A DNA stretch of 64,000 nucleotides, taken from assembly GCF_004769575.1 (NCBI RefSeq), contig NZ_RQGA01000014.1:434001-498000 (forward strand). Direction: 5' to 3'. The notes below the pieces were generated by a model that was given only the letters and a program-made list of their open reading frames with translations, was not told where the DNA came from and did no database searches. Of this stretch, positions 49,403 through 58,299 are shown piece by piece (positions within the stretch are counted from its first letter, which is position 1; every line of letters begins with the position of its first letter). The position numbers and the translations under genes are program-made. Origin of the DNA: Leptospira perdikensis (lineage in GTDB: Bacteria; Spirochaetota; Leptospiria; Leptospirales; Leptospiraceae).

Positions 49403-49870
49403 ACATGTAACCTTATGAAGATAGTATCAAATCTTCCTTCTGGGTACGATAACAAGGCTAGGATTATTAAAAGTAAATTCATTTTTGTTTTGTATGATAG
49501 AACATGACTAATTTCTTGGAAAATCATTCTATTTTAACGATATTTGTTTACCAAAGATCGAATCATAACCCATAAAACCGAAAGAACAATTCACCTAACC
49601 CTTAAGATACGAATTCATTCAACCCCGTAGGATTCATAGAAAAATCAGGGTTTGAAAGTATCTTTCCTATCTCGGGCTGGTCCAACTCTCCCAAATCCTT
49701 AGTACCATCTCGACTTTCTCTTTTGGTCTCCCTAATGGATCGGTTTCTGGTCCCTTCCCTAAAAATTTCCATATTCTTTGTGAATTCGAATGGGAAAAGG
49801 AGGATCTTGAGTTGATGTCCAACCCAACGATCAATTGGATTCGAATCGCTATCGTTTGTTTACGAAAGTT
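49403..49870. other. 468-bp intergenic region, no confident gene
   Basis: AT-rich at the left, more mixed at the right. One minus-strand ORF of 56 codons starts at ATG 49772 and ends at 49602, but it has no SD and a strongly basic, low-complexity N-terminal half, so I do not call it a gene. No hairpin of terminator quality was found. The histone-like gene's promoter should lie at the left edge (about 49405-49500). Confidence 0.55.
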
Positions 49871-50494
49871 CTATTGTCTGTGTTTTAGGAATTCGGGAAG
49901 GTAAGAACGTAAATAAGCGACAGCAGCCCTACCTGCCTCCGTTACCATTTCTTCTGTGATTTCGCCCTCTTCCCGAAAAGAAAACCGGAAAACAGAATCA
50001 ATGAGAGAAACTGCAATTCCCACCTTACGAGCGATACCTGGAATATCTGGTAAAATGAACCGAGCCTCTACCTGAGAGAGGGCAATTCTTGCAATAGTGG
50101 AATCTAATTCCTTTCCCACATGCCTAGTCTCTTCATTGCGAATCCCATACACAACTCGCATAAGAGCCAGGTCTTCTCTGACAACGGACGCTGCTTCCCG
50201 AGCAAGAAAGAATACATAGTCCTGCCAAGTGGCAAAGGAAACAGTTTCTACTTTTTCTAATCGTAAAGAAACCAAATCGGAATGCACTAACCGAAGTCCA
50301 AGATACATAGCCCCCATATGGGGAAAAAAATGATAAGCAGAGGCTCTGGGAATTTTGGCTCGTGAACAAACTTTGGCAAAGGTAACAGAGGACGGATCTT
50401 CTTCCTCACGAAGGAGATCTCGTAACGACTGGATGAGGATCGCACGACGATGATGGTCCTTAGTTTGTGATGAAACTTGTTTGATTTCCGGCAT
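49871..50494 (-). CDS. TetR-family transcriptional regulator
   Basis: A 207-residue repressor-like protein. The N-terminal helix-turn-helix is at ~20-65 (VCSRAKIPRASAYHFFPHMG), followed by the C-terminal ligand domain. The start is placed at 50494 (MPEIKQVSS) rather than a longer ORF with a hydrophobic leader that does not resemble the family. It is divergent from the aldolase gene, and a perfect 12-bp palindrome lies in the 155-nt gap, the usual layout of an autoregulated local repressor. The ligand is unknown. Confidence 0.85.
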   Translation of the reverse strand: MPEIKQVSSQTKDHHRRAILIQSLRDLLREEEDPSSVTFAKVCSRAKIPRASAYHFFPHMGAMYLGLRLVHSDLVSLRLEKVETVSFATWQDYVFFLAREAASVVREDLALMRVVYGIRNEETRHVGKELDSTIARIALSQVEARFILPDIPGIARKVGIAVSLIDSVFRFSFREEGEITEEMVTEAGRAAVAYLRSYLPEFLKHRQ

Positions 50495-50589
50495 CCAAAC
50501 TCGACAAAAGCCGATAAATATGCCTATTTCAAGCGAAAATAGGACAAATTTCAAAAAAATAATCAACAATTGCCGGCACATGCTTAATT

Positions 50590-50607
50590 TATAGTCGACA
50601 TATGTCG
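50590..50607 (+). promoter_or_regulatory. candidate -10 box plus TetR operator palindrome
   Basis: TATAGT (50590-50595) is immediately followed by the perfect palindrome CGACATATGTCG (50596-50607), 43 nt before the aldolase start. Its position on the -10 and its 12-bp symmetry fit a TetR-type operator. A second inverted repeat, CCTATTT (50523-50529) and AAATAGG (50537-50543), lies nearer the TetR gene. Binding is inferred. Confidence 0.45.
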
Positions 50608-50649
50608 GGTTTTGGCTTTTAATCAATTTGTTGGGGAAGGAGAGAATCG

Positions 50650-51294
50650 ATGAAAGATTCAAAAATAGAAAGAATCAGAAAGGATATGCTTACCGCCTGC
50701 ATCAAGTTAGCCGATCTAGGATTTTTAGCTGGAGTCGGCGGAAACTTAGCAGTACGAATCGATTCTAAGTTAATGGCAGTAACTCCCTCTGCTACTGATT
50801 ATTATACCATGAAACCTGAGGACCTTTGTATTTTAGAAATCAATGGACTAAAAATGGTAGAAGGAACCAAACAACCAACCACTGAAAGTGGACTACATGC
50901 TTCATTTTTTAGTTTGAGACCTGAGATTGAAGTGAGTTTACACACCCACCAGCCACTGGCAAGTGCAGTTTCCCTACTCGGTTTGGATATGGACATTGCT
51001 TCTGAGGAAGGGAAAAAAAACATAGGGCCCTTTGTGCGAATTGTTTCCTATGCACCTTCCGGAACTCCCTTTCTTGTCAGAGCTTTCCGAAGTAGAATCA
51101 TCAAAGAGACAAATGGTTACCTATTAAGAAATCATGGACTTATCTGCGGAGCTTTTACGCTCGATCAAACAATCGCCAATGTAAAGTTAGTGGAGAAGGA
51201 AGCGGCTCGTTTTTTAAGGAACAGAATCGAAAAGAATCCAAACCTGTCTTATATGCCCAATGCAGTGAAAGACCAACTTCTCTCTGCGCTGTGA
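50650..51294 (+). CDS. class II aldolase/adducin-family protein
   Basis: A 214-residue zinc enzyme of the fuculose-phosphate aldolase type. Metal ligands are visible as HTH in VSLHTHQPLA (~98-104) and the later NHG in LRNHGLICGA (~157-166). The phosphate/substrate loop GVGGNLAVRI is near residues 27-36. The substrate is unknown; candidates are sugar phosphates such as fuculose- or methylthioribulose-type compounds. AAGGAG precedes the ATG. It is followed, after a hairpin at the stop, by the pseudo-aldolase gene. Confidence 0.85.
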   Translation: MKDSKIERIRKDMLTACIKLADLGFLAGVGGNLAVRIDSKLMAVTPSATDYYTMKPEDLCILEINGLKMVEGTKQPTTESGLHASFFSLRPEIEVSLHTHQPLASAVSLLGLDMDIASEEGKKNIGPFVRIVSYAPSGTPFLVRAFRSRIIKETNGYLLRNHGLICGAFTLDQTIANVKLVEKEAARFLRNRIEKNPNLSYMPNAVKDQLLSAL

Positions 51295-51309
51295 TTGGAA
51301 TTCCCAATC
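51293..51309 (+). promoter_or_regulatory. hairpin at the junction of the two aldolase-fold genes
   Basis: GATTGG-AATTC-CCAATC overlaps the stop codon of the first gene. It lacks a U tract, so it may modulate mRNA stability or partial termination between the two genes rather than end transcription. Confidence 0.3.
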
Positions 51310-51365
51310 AATAAAAGTCCACTGTTTATGACACAACCAACACCGACAGGAAAGTAAGAATCATA

Positions 51366-52097
51366 ATGAAAACAACAACCTTAAAAAAACGAAATCCAAA
51401 AATCGAAACACGAACAGACATAGTGGAACTCAATCATTTATGGGATCGTTTAGAGTCCAAAGGTTTATTACAGAAACACCAAGCGAACCTTTCCTTTCGG
51501 CTTCCTGGAAAGGGAAGTTTCCTTTTGCTTTCCCGAGCAGAGGGAAAACATTCAAAATTAGAAACAGAAGAATTCAAAATCGAAAATCCTACAAGTTCCA
51601 TCAAAATCAGTTCAAAAACAGATGAAAGACTAGCAGTGATTCGCTTTCATGCAAGTCTCTATTCTTTAAGGCAGGACATTGGTGCGATTGTTTGTTTTCA
51701 ACCTGTTTGGAGTTCTTTACTCAGAACACTCGATCATCCACTTCCTCTCGTTTTTGACGAACAATGTCGCCAACTCGGAGCACCAGTAAATACCATTCCC
51801 AAAAAAATTGATGGTTCCGTAGAATCTGACCCCATTGTTATTTCAGGGGCTAATGCTTTCCTCCATGAGGAAGGAGTGGTTGTCACAAGTGTCACTCGTG
51901 AAAAAGCCATTTACAACTGTGAGTTGATTGAAAAATGTTCCAAGGCTTATCTTTTAGCTCATTCCACAGGAAGTCCAATTAGAAGGATTCCTTGGTGGGT
52001 TCGTTTCATTGCCAAAAATAGGCTTCTAAAAGACGAAAAAAAAGCCAGTGCAGCCTATGCGTTAGGGCAAAGACCGACTGGATTTAAAGCTTATTAA
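51366..52097 (+). CDS. class II aldolase-like protein lacking the metal ligands
   Basis: A 243-residue protein with the class II aldolase fold (LWDRLESKGLLQKHQANLSF aligns with the first helix and loop; RFHASLYSLRQDIGAIVCFQ with the fourth strand). The HTH metal motif position reads CFQPVWSS and the downstream NHG reads HEEGVV, so zinc ligands are missing and it should not act as an aldolase. The C-terminal ~40 residues are extra and basic. As a partner of the active-looking enzyme it may be a regulatory subunit, comparable in kind to adducin. That role is inference. Confidence 0.7.
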   Translation: MKTTTLKKRNPKIETRTDIVELNHLWDRLESKGLLQKHQANLSFRLPGKGSFLLLSRAEGKHSKLETEEFKIENPTSSIKISSKTDERLAVIRFHASLYSLRQDIGAIVCFQPVWSSLLRTLDHPLPLVFDEQCRQLGAPVNTIPKKIDGSVESDPIVISGANAFLHEEGVVVTSVTREKAIYNCELIEKCSKAYLLAHSTGSPIRRIPWWVRFIAKNRLLKDEKKASAAYALGQRPTGFKAY

Positions 52098-52122
52098 TTT
52101 CCTCCGATCCAAACAAAATCTC

Positions 52123-52611
52123 TCATTTGATACCTAAATAAATATCAAACTGAGAGTGGTTTGGATCCTTTGCATTCACTCCGTAGATTTCTAAATCTGC
52201 AATATAAGAGCGGTTCTTCCTTAATTTTTCATCTGACCAAATGGATTTCCAAGTTGTCAGTCCTATTTCGGCAATTGGCCCCCAGGTTGTGGGAACTTGG
52301 ATATAATCTGAAGCTGGTATTTTAATCGAAGTAAGGTGCTCCTTCAATTCCCCCACGGACTCAACTGCCGCACCAATGAGTATGGTGTATTCACCATTTT
52401 CATCCGACTCAAATTCCGTATAGGTTACAATCAATTCAGTGGGATTGGTTTGATTCGGAATCTGAGAAAGAATTCCTTCTCCCCAGAACCTTTCCCAAAG
52501 GGCTGCAATTTTTCCATTACCTGACACTTCCTCCCGATTGGAGGTTCGGGCTTTGATTCCCACAAGTGTAAATGGTTTTAAATGAATTTTCTGATCTTTT
52601 CTGTTTTCCAT
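52123..52611 (-). CDS. GyrI-like effector-binding domain protein
   Basis: A 162-residue stand-alone domain of the GyrI/AraC-effector-binding family (FTLVGIKARTSN start, ALWERFWGEGILSQIPN, YTILIGAAVESVGEL, then IPASDYIQVPTTWGPI). Such domains bind small hydrophobic or cationic ligands. It is related to the C-terminal half of the AraC regulator encoded just upstream (52674-53534). The two are 62 nt apart on the same strand and may be co-transcribed. Confidence 0.85.
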   Translation of the reverse strand: MENRKDQKIHLKPFTLVGIKARTSNREEVSGNGKIAALWERFWGEGILSQIPNQTNPTELIVTYTEFESDENGEYTILIGAAVESVGELKEHLTSIKIPASDYIQVPTTWGPIAEIGLTTWKSIWSDEKLRKNRSYIADLEIYGVNAKDPNHSQFDIYLGIK

Positions 52612-52673
52612 AAGGTGATCCTACCCCAAATGGAAATTGGTTTCTTGACAATTTGTGCTTTTATTCGTTTCAG

Positions 52674-53534
52674 CTATTGAATCGGGATATAGATTTCGGA
52701 TTCAGGATTAGAGGTTGATTGAAAACGATCATCAAACAAATCAAAATCATCGCTAAATTCTCTTTCATAACCTGTGTTCGGCATCCACGTCCCGTAAATG
52801 TATTTCCAACCATTTAAGATATCCTGATTTTGATTTCCTGGAACCGTAAAAACCATATATTTTGCGGGTTTCATTCGATGAGTGACAAACCCATCCGGAA
52901 TCTTTGTATCAGAACTCACCTGTGCGCCAATGATGACATCGAAATTTTCCGCATAATCCCAGTTTGTATAGATCCCCATAAGAGAATCTCCTAAACGATT
53001 GGGTATGGACCCAATAGAACCGCCGGCCATAAACTCTCCCCAAAATTTCGGAATGTCAATTTCGTTTTGGCATTTTTGCATTGTGGTTCGATATGGTTTC
53101 CCCATAAGAATGAATTCGTTTTTTGTTACAATTTCTGTTTTGATCCTAGAACCATCTATGCGAATTCCATCACGTAAAATATCAATTTCTAATTTGGGAA
53201 AATTTCTGTGTTCTAGTACTTTTCTATATTCAGAAGGATTTATACCGTATTCCGTACGAAACGCACGCAGAAAAGATTCTGGAGTAGTATAATGGTAATT
53301 TAGAGCAATATCAATAATTTTATCTTTACCAAGGATGAGATCATTTCCAGCTTCCGTGAGTCTACGTTTCTTTAAATAAGTATAAACAGAATATCCTGTT
53401 ACGTATCGAAATATCCGTTGAAAATGCCATCTGGATTGGAATGCATTTTTAGATACATCTTCTACATTGATATCATCTCTTAGATGTTTTTCAATAAAGT
53501 CTACGGCAAGTTTGATATGATCGTAATAGTCCAT
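52674..53534 (-). CDS. AraC-family regulator with GyrI-like effector domain
   Basis: A 286-residue Rob/SoxS-style regulator. The AraC double helix-turn-helix is at the N-terminus (~5-108, INVEDVSKNAFQSRWHFQRI and TTPESFLRAFRTEYGINPSE). The GyrI-like ligand domain is at the C-terminus (~130-286, TKNEFILMGKPYRTTM onward, ending FQSTSNPESEIYIPIQ). This order is typical of regulators responding to small molecules or stress. The adjacent stand-alone GyrI domain gene (52123-52611) may be its target or a ligand sponge. Confidence 0.9.
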   Translation of the reverse strand: MDYYDHIKLAVDFIEKHLRDDINVEDVSKNAFQSRWHFQRIFRYVTGYSVYTYLKKRRLTEAGNDLILGKDKIIDIALNYHYTTPESFLRAFRTEYGINPSEYRKVLEHRNFPKLEIDILRDGIRIDGSRIKTEIVTKNEFILMGKPYRTTMQKCQNEIDIPKFWGEFMAGGSIGSIPNRLGDSLMGIYTNWDYAENFDVIIGAQVSSDTKIPDGFVTHRMKPAKYMVFTVPGNQNQDILNGWKYIYGTWMPNTGYEREFSDDFDLFDDRFQSTSNPESEIYIPIQ

Positions 53535-53557
53535 ACATTTAGTGGAATGGAGCCAAA

Positions 53558-54574
53558 CTAATTTTTAAAACCAGAGCTTGATTCAGATTCTTCCGGCCAT
53601 TGGTTTTTAATCTCAAGAATTTTTGGTAAAACAGAAATGAATTTTTCTACTAATGTCGGATCAAAATGTGTTCCCGATTCCTTTTTCAAAAACTCGATGG
53701 CAACATCCACTTCCCATGCTTTTTTGTATGGCCTTACAGTCGTCAAAGCATCAAAAACATCGGCGATGGCGATGATTCTTCCTTCGAGAGGAATTGCCTC
53801 CCCTTTCAACTGAAAGGGGTATCCTGTTCCATCATATTTTTCATGGTGAGTGATGGCAATGGACTTGGCTAATTTCAGTAAACTAGAGTTGTGGTCTCCA
53901 ATGATTTCGGCACCGATCTGGGGATGACGTTTCATAATCTCCCATTCTTCTGGTGTGAGTTTTCCCGGTTTTTGAATGATATGATCAGGGATCCCAATTT
54001 TGCCAACATCATGCATGGGGGCAGCATTTAAAATTTCTTCAGCGGCCTCGGTTGAATAACCAATCGCCAAAGCAAGGCTTTGCGAATAATGACTCATTCG
54101 AATTACATGCATTCCTGTTTCGTTATCTTTGTATTCAGAAGCCATTCCCAAACGTTGGACAATCTGTAATCGAGTGGCCTTCACTTCATTTACATTTACC
54201 AAAGACAAATGATTTTTTATACGGGCTTTTACAATTGGAGGACTTACTGGTTTGGTAATATAATCAACAGCCCCGAGTCGGAATCCTTTTTCTTCATCAA
54301 CAACATCCGTTAGAGCAGTTACAAAAATTACGGGAATATATTTTGTTTTTTCATTCGACTTTAGGATTTTACAAACTTCATGACCCGTCATTTCGGGCAT
54401 CATAACATCTAACAAAATGAGTTCCGGTTCTTGCGATTGAGCAAGTTCAATACCTTTCTGTCCGTCTTTTGCAAACAAAAGTGTATATTCATTTTGCAAA
54501 ATTTCATTTAATATTTGTAAGTTAGTTGGTTCATCATCAACAATTAAAATGGTAGGTTTTGAGTTAATTTGCAC
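53558..54574 (-). CDS. response regulator with HD-GYP c-di-GMP phosphodiesterase domain
   Basis: A 338-residue protein. The receiver (~8-125) has the phospho-acceptor Asp in ILLDVMMPEMTG, and the HD-GYP domain (~145-325) has AAPMHDVGKIGIPD and YDGTGYPFQLKGE, the complete metal and GYP motifs for c-di-GMP hydrolysis. The start is placed at GTG 54574, because AGGAG lies 6 nt before it; a longer ORF starting at TTG 54589 lacks an SD. It overlaps the end of the hybrid kinase by 11 nt and is the likely output of that kinase. Confidence 0.9.
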   Translation of the reverse strand: MQINSKPTILIVDDEPTNLQILNEILQNEYTLLFAKDGQKGIELAQSQEPELILLDVMMPEMTGHEVCKILKSNEKTKYIPVIFVTALTDVVDEEKGFRLGAVDYITKPVSPPIVKARIKNHLSLVNVNEVKATRLQIVQRLGMASEYKDNETGMHVIRMSHYSQSLALAIGYSTEAAEEILNAAPMHDVGKIGIPDHIIQKPGKLTPEEWEIMKRHPQIGAEIIGDHNSSLLKLAKSIAITHHEKYDGTGYPFQLKGEAIPLEGRIIAIADVFDALTTVRPYKKAWEVDVAIEFLKKESGTHFDPTLVEKFISVLPKILEIKNQWPEESESSSGFKN

Positions 54575-57500
54575 CAGGTTCTCCTGCAATTTGAAGTTTA
54601 AGTTGATTTAACTGTTTAATTGTTTTTTCAAAATCAAATTGAAGAATGGAAGACTCAATTTCCGAAACGATTTCCGTATATTCCGTTTCATACAAAAAAC
54701 CATACAACTCTTTCCATTCCTTTTGATCGACAGCACCTTTAGAAAAAGATTCAGATAAACCGGAAATTAAACCAAAGACAATGTCTTTTTCAGTCTCTAA
54801 AAATTTCTTTGTTTGTATTTGCTTTTTTTTAGTTTTTAAAGTTCCATTTCCAAACTCCTCCAAAAACTGAAGGTAAGAAAGACTAAAAGTATCTTGTAAA
54901 CTTTCAAAATCGGATTTATCTAATTTGGATTTTTGTAATTTAGATTCTAAACGCAGAGCAATTTCAGCGATAGGAACGATACCGAGGTTAGAAGAAACAC
55001 CTCTCATTTTATGCAAAAATGTCCGTTCCTCTTCCAACTTTCCGATATGTATTGGACTTTCTTCGATTTCGGATTTAAAATCCTTGAAGAATCCATCTAA
55101 CATTGATACATACTTCTCTAAAGACCCAAAAAGGGAAATTCCTCTTTGAGTTTGGAAGGTATCTCCATTACGTGGAGACCGATTAGGTACTAACGGTTGA
55201 TTCGAATGACCACCTAAAAGTTTTTTAATTTCAAAAAACAAGTCTTGAATGTCAATTGGTTTGGAAATGAACCCATCCATTCCTGCATCTTTTGCAGATT
55301 GTTTATCTTCTTCAAATACACTTGCCGACAATGCGATAATTGGTATATGAGTCGAAGTATCTTTTTCGTACAAACGTATTTGTCGTGTGGCTTCCAATCC
55401 ATCCATCTCTGGCATTTGGATATCCATTAGGACCAAATCAAAAGATTTTGATTTAAAAATATCCAATGCCTCTTTTCCGTTTTTCGCAATATCCACCTTG
55501 TGCCCATTAGATGTCATTAGAAGTTGTATTAACTCTACGTTTTGTTTGACATCATCAACGATCAGTATCTCTAAACTTGGTAAATCAAACTGAATTCTTT
55601 CATTGACTTCTATAATAGGAACTCCCTTCTCCAATGGAAGGGATACATAAAAATTGGAACCGACTCCTAACTCACTTTCTACCCAAATTTTACCTCTCAT
55701 CAATTCGACTAACTGCTTAGAAATAGTAGTACCAAGACCAGTCCCCCCGAATTTTCGACTCATAGAAACATCGGCCTGAGTGAAAGGATCAAATATTTTT
55801 TCAATTCGATCAGGAGCGATTCCAATCCCACTATCTTGGATATGGAACTGAATTTTTTCATCTTCTGCCGTGATGTTCAGTTGGATAAAACCTTCCTTAG
55901 TAAACTTAATAGCATTGCCAAGTAAGTTCGTTAAAATTTGTCGAATACGAAGGCTATCCCCTTTGTAATAGTCCTCTAGGTTTTCAGCGATAGAATATTG
56001 AAATTGTAACCCCTTCCTTTTAGCTTCCATACCCATCGTAGAACAAACTTGGTCAACCAGTGAGATCAATGAAAAGTCGATAATTTCCAATTCTACGGCA
56101 CCACGATCTAGTTTTGCTGAATTTAAGACATCATTGAGTAAACGTAACAATGATTTGGCGGAGTTTTTAATAGTCTCCAAGTGGTTTTTTTGTTGTCCAA
56201 TCAACTCCCCCGTCAACAAAACCTCAGTAAAACCAATAATGGCATTCATAGGAGTTCTGATTTCATGACTCATATTTGCCAAAAATGTAGTTTTTGTAAT
56301 GGCTGCCATCTCTGCCTTTTCTTTCGAATCGATAAGGGCTTCTTCTATCATCCGTCGATCCGTATTATCTAAAATCACTCCATCTAAAAATTTTACGTTT
56401 TTATCTTCATCTAATACAAGACCGCCATATTCCAAAACCCAACGAATATCCCCTGTTTTCTGAATGATTCGATAATTTAGTACAAAGGTATCGGATAAAG
56501 CGATGGCATTTTGGATGATATTCGAAACATGGGCCCTATCATCGGGATGAATGATTTCTGTGAATGTATGTTTACGATCGGGTTCCAGAAAATCTCGAGA
56601 AGGGTATCCTGAAAGATTGAGTATCGAGTCACTCATAAAAACAGTAGTCCAATCCTCGTCCACCAAACAACGGTAAACCACTCCTGGAATGTTTTGAATA
56701 AAAGACTTCAATTGTTCTTCATTTTCTTTAAGTGCATTTTCTATCATGATCCTTTCGGAAATATCACTAATAAGTCCAACGAAGATATCATCTTGGGGAA
56801 GTTTTGTATGACCAATTGCCAACCGAATAGGAAAGGTAGTTCCATCTTTTCTGATACCGAGAGCTTCCCTTCCTGCCCCAATGATTTTTGCTTCTCCAGT
56901 TTTTAGATAATTGGAAAGATACTGATCATGTTCATCTTGAAATGGACTCGGCATTAAAATACTTACGTTTTTTCCGACAATTTCCTTTGCCTTCCAACCA
57001 AACATCTTTTCAGCAGTGATATTAAACTCTTGAATGATTCCTTTGGTATTGATCATTACAATCGCATCGGCGGCGGTTTCAATAATCGCACGTAATCTTG
57101 ATTCACTTTTTAAGAGGTTTTGAAAAAGATCTTTATAACTAATGAAGGCGATGGTAACTACAGCTGAACCAATGACAAAAATACTTCCAAAACCAACCAA
57201 AGCGACCATAAACAATTGGTCTGAAAACGAGTTATCTAAAACTTGATTTGGCTCGATCACAAAACGAGCCGCTGCCATCCCCGTATAATGCATTCCGGAT
57301 ATGGCACTACCCATCACAATACCGCTAAACAAAGTTAGATAAAAACTTCGAATTTTTAAATTTGAATTTTTTAATCGAAACTGAATGAAAATGGATAAAA
57401 TGGCAAAAGAAATCGCCACTACAAGAGAAACCAAAAATAAATATGGATCGTACATCAATCGTGGCCGCATTTCCATGGCAGCCATACCCATATAATGCAT

Positions 57501-57917
57501 AAAACCAATCCCTGCACCGACAAGGATTCCAACAGAAATTAATTCCGTTCTTGTAATTCTCTTTTTAGATAAGGTTTGTAATGCGAAAAACGATGCAAAA
57601 AAACTAGGTAGGATCGAAAGAATGGTAACTAATTTATTATAAGTTACTTTTGTACATAATTCAAAAGACATCATGCCGATAAAGTGCATGGACCAAACGG
57701 CACCACCCATCGACAAACTAGAGGTAAATAAAATTGCTAAACGAGAATACTTGTTCTCAACGTTTGAAAAACGACTGAGCATGTATAAAGAAATCCAAGA
57801 AGCAAAAATGGAGATAAAAATGGAAAGTGATACTAACCAATAGTTATAAGTTCCCTCTACAAAGTACAATTGGCTTGCATCTAAGATAAAAAAATGTTTT
57901 AAAAATTCGATCCCCAT
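54564..57917 (-). CDS. MHYT-PAS hybrid sensor histidine kinase with receiver and Hpt
   Basis: A 1117-residue membrane kinase. The MHYT domain (1-255, about seven helices) has three motifs, MHFIGMM, MHYMGMA and MHYTGMA, which may bind copper or diatomic gases. Two PAS domains (~270-530), HisKA (FLANMSHEIRTPMNAII), HATPase (~660-775, SGIGIAPDRI, GGTGLGTTIS), a receiver (~800-915, DLVLMDIQMPEMDG) and an Hpt-like module (~935-1030, FLHKMRGVSSNLG) follow. The phosphorelay likely ends at the overlapping HD-GYP regulator gene. The start ATG has AGGA 9 nt upstream. Confidence 0.9.
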   Translation of the reverse strand: MGIEFLKHFFILDASQLYFVEGTYNYWLVSLSIFISIFASWISLYMLSRFSNVENKYSRLAILFTSSLSMGGAVWSMHFIGMMSFELCTKVTYNKLVTILSILPSFFASFFALQTLSKKRITRTELISVGILVGAGIGFMHYMGMAAMEMRPRLMYDPYLFLVSLVVAISFAILSIFIQFRLKNSNLKIRSFYLTLFSGIVMGSAISGMHYTGMAAARFVIEPNQVLDNSFSDQLFMVALVGFGSIFVIGSAVVTIAFISYKDLFQNLLKSESRLRAIIETAADAIVMINTKGIIQEFNITAEKMFGWKAKEIVGKNVSILMPSPFQDEHDQYLSNYLKTGEAKIIGAGREALGIRKDGTTFPIRLAIGHTKLPQDDIFVGLISDISERIMIENALKENEEQLKSFIQNIPGVVYRCLVDEDWTTVFMSDSILNLSGYPSRDFLEPDRKHTFTEIIHPDDRAHVSNIIQNAIALSDTFVLNYRIIQKTGDIRWVLEYGGLVLDEDKNVKFLDGVILDNTDRRMIEEALIDSKEKAEMAAITKTTFLANMSHEIRTPMNAIIGFTEVLLTGELIGQQKNHLETIKNSAKSLLRLLNDVLNSAKLDRGAVELEIIDFSLISLVDQVCSTMGMEAKRKGLQFQYSIAENLEDYYKGDSLRIRQILTNLLGNAIKFTKEGFIQLNITAEDEKIQFHIQDSGIGIAPDRIEKIFDPFTQADVSMSRKFGGTGLGTTISKQLVELMRGKIWVESELGVGSNFYVSLPLEKGVPIIEVNERIQFDLPSLEILIVDDVKQNVELIQLLMTSNGHKVDIAKNGKEALDIFKSKSFDLVLMDIQMPEMDGLEATRQIRLYEKDTSTHIPIIALSASVFEEDKQSAKDAGMDGFISKPIDIQDLFFEIKKLLGGHSNQPLVPNRSPRNGDTFQTQRGISLFGSLEKYVSMLDGFFKDFKSEIEESPIHIGKLEEERTFLHKMRGVSSNLGIVPIAEIALRLESKLQKSKLDKSDFESLQDTFSLSYLQFLEEFGNGTLKTKKKQIQTKKFLETEKDIVFGLISGLSESFSKGAVDQKEWKELYGFLYETEYTEIVSEIESSILQFDFEKTIKQLNQLKLQIAGEPGAN

Positions 57918-58299
57918 TTGTACGTTTCCTACACCAACTAGATCCTATCATTCATTTAGGGATTCTTTGGATACCAGCAAATTAGATAGATTCCAATTTC
58001 TGCTTCCTGTTTTACGTACTATCACTAAAAAGTATCCGATTATTTCAGATGGATGTGATCAATTGTCATGTTTTTTGCTATAACTGAAAAAGGAGTATTT
58101 CTAATAAAGAATACAAAAACAATTCATTGAAATATAATAATATACTAATAGTTTTACTGAAAAAATTATTTAAAAAATAGCCCAACTGGTTCACATTCTT
58201 TATAAATCAAAATAGTAGACCAATCGGATCATTTTGAAATTGAACAAACAATAAAAACCAGGGAATTGACTTGCCCTGTTTTGAATCCAAAGGCTACTC
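57918..58299. other. 382-bp divergent intergenic region, AT-rich
   Basis: No gene visible on either strand. It separates the minus-strand MHYT kinase from the plus-strand SDR gene and must contain both promoters. A TTGACT (58266-58271) lies before the SDR gene but lacks a properly spaced -10. The centre (58100-58230) is extremely AT-rich with no clear hairpin. Confidence 0.6.

Noticed and set aside
49602..49772. 56-codon minus-strand ORF in the gap beside the TetR gene
   Set aside because: No SD, very basic and repetitive first half, no known domain. The frame is open further upstream without a start, so a decayed gene remains possible but unsupported.
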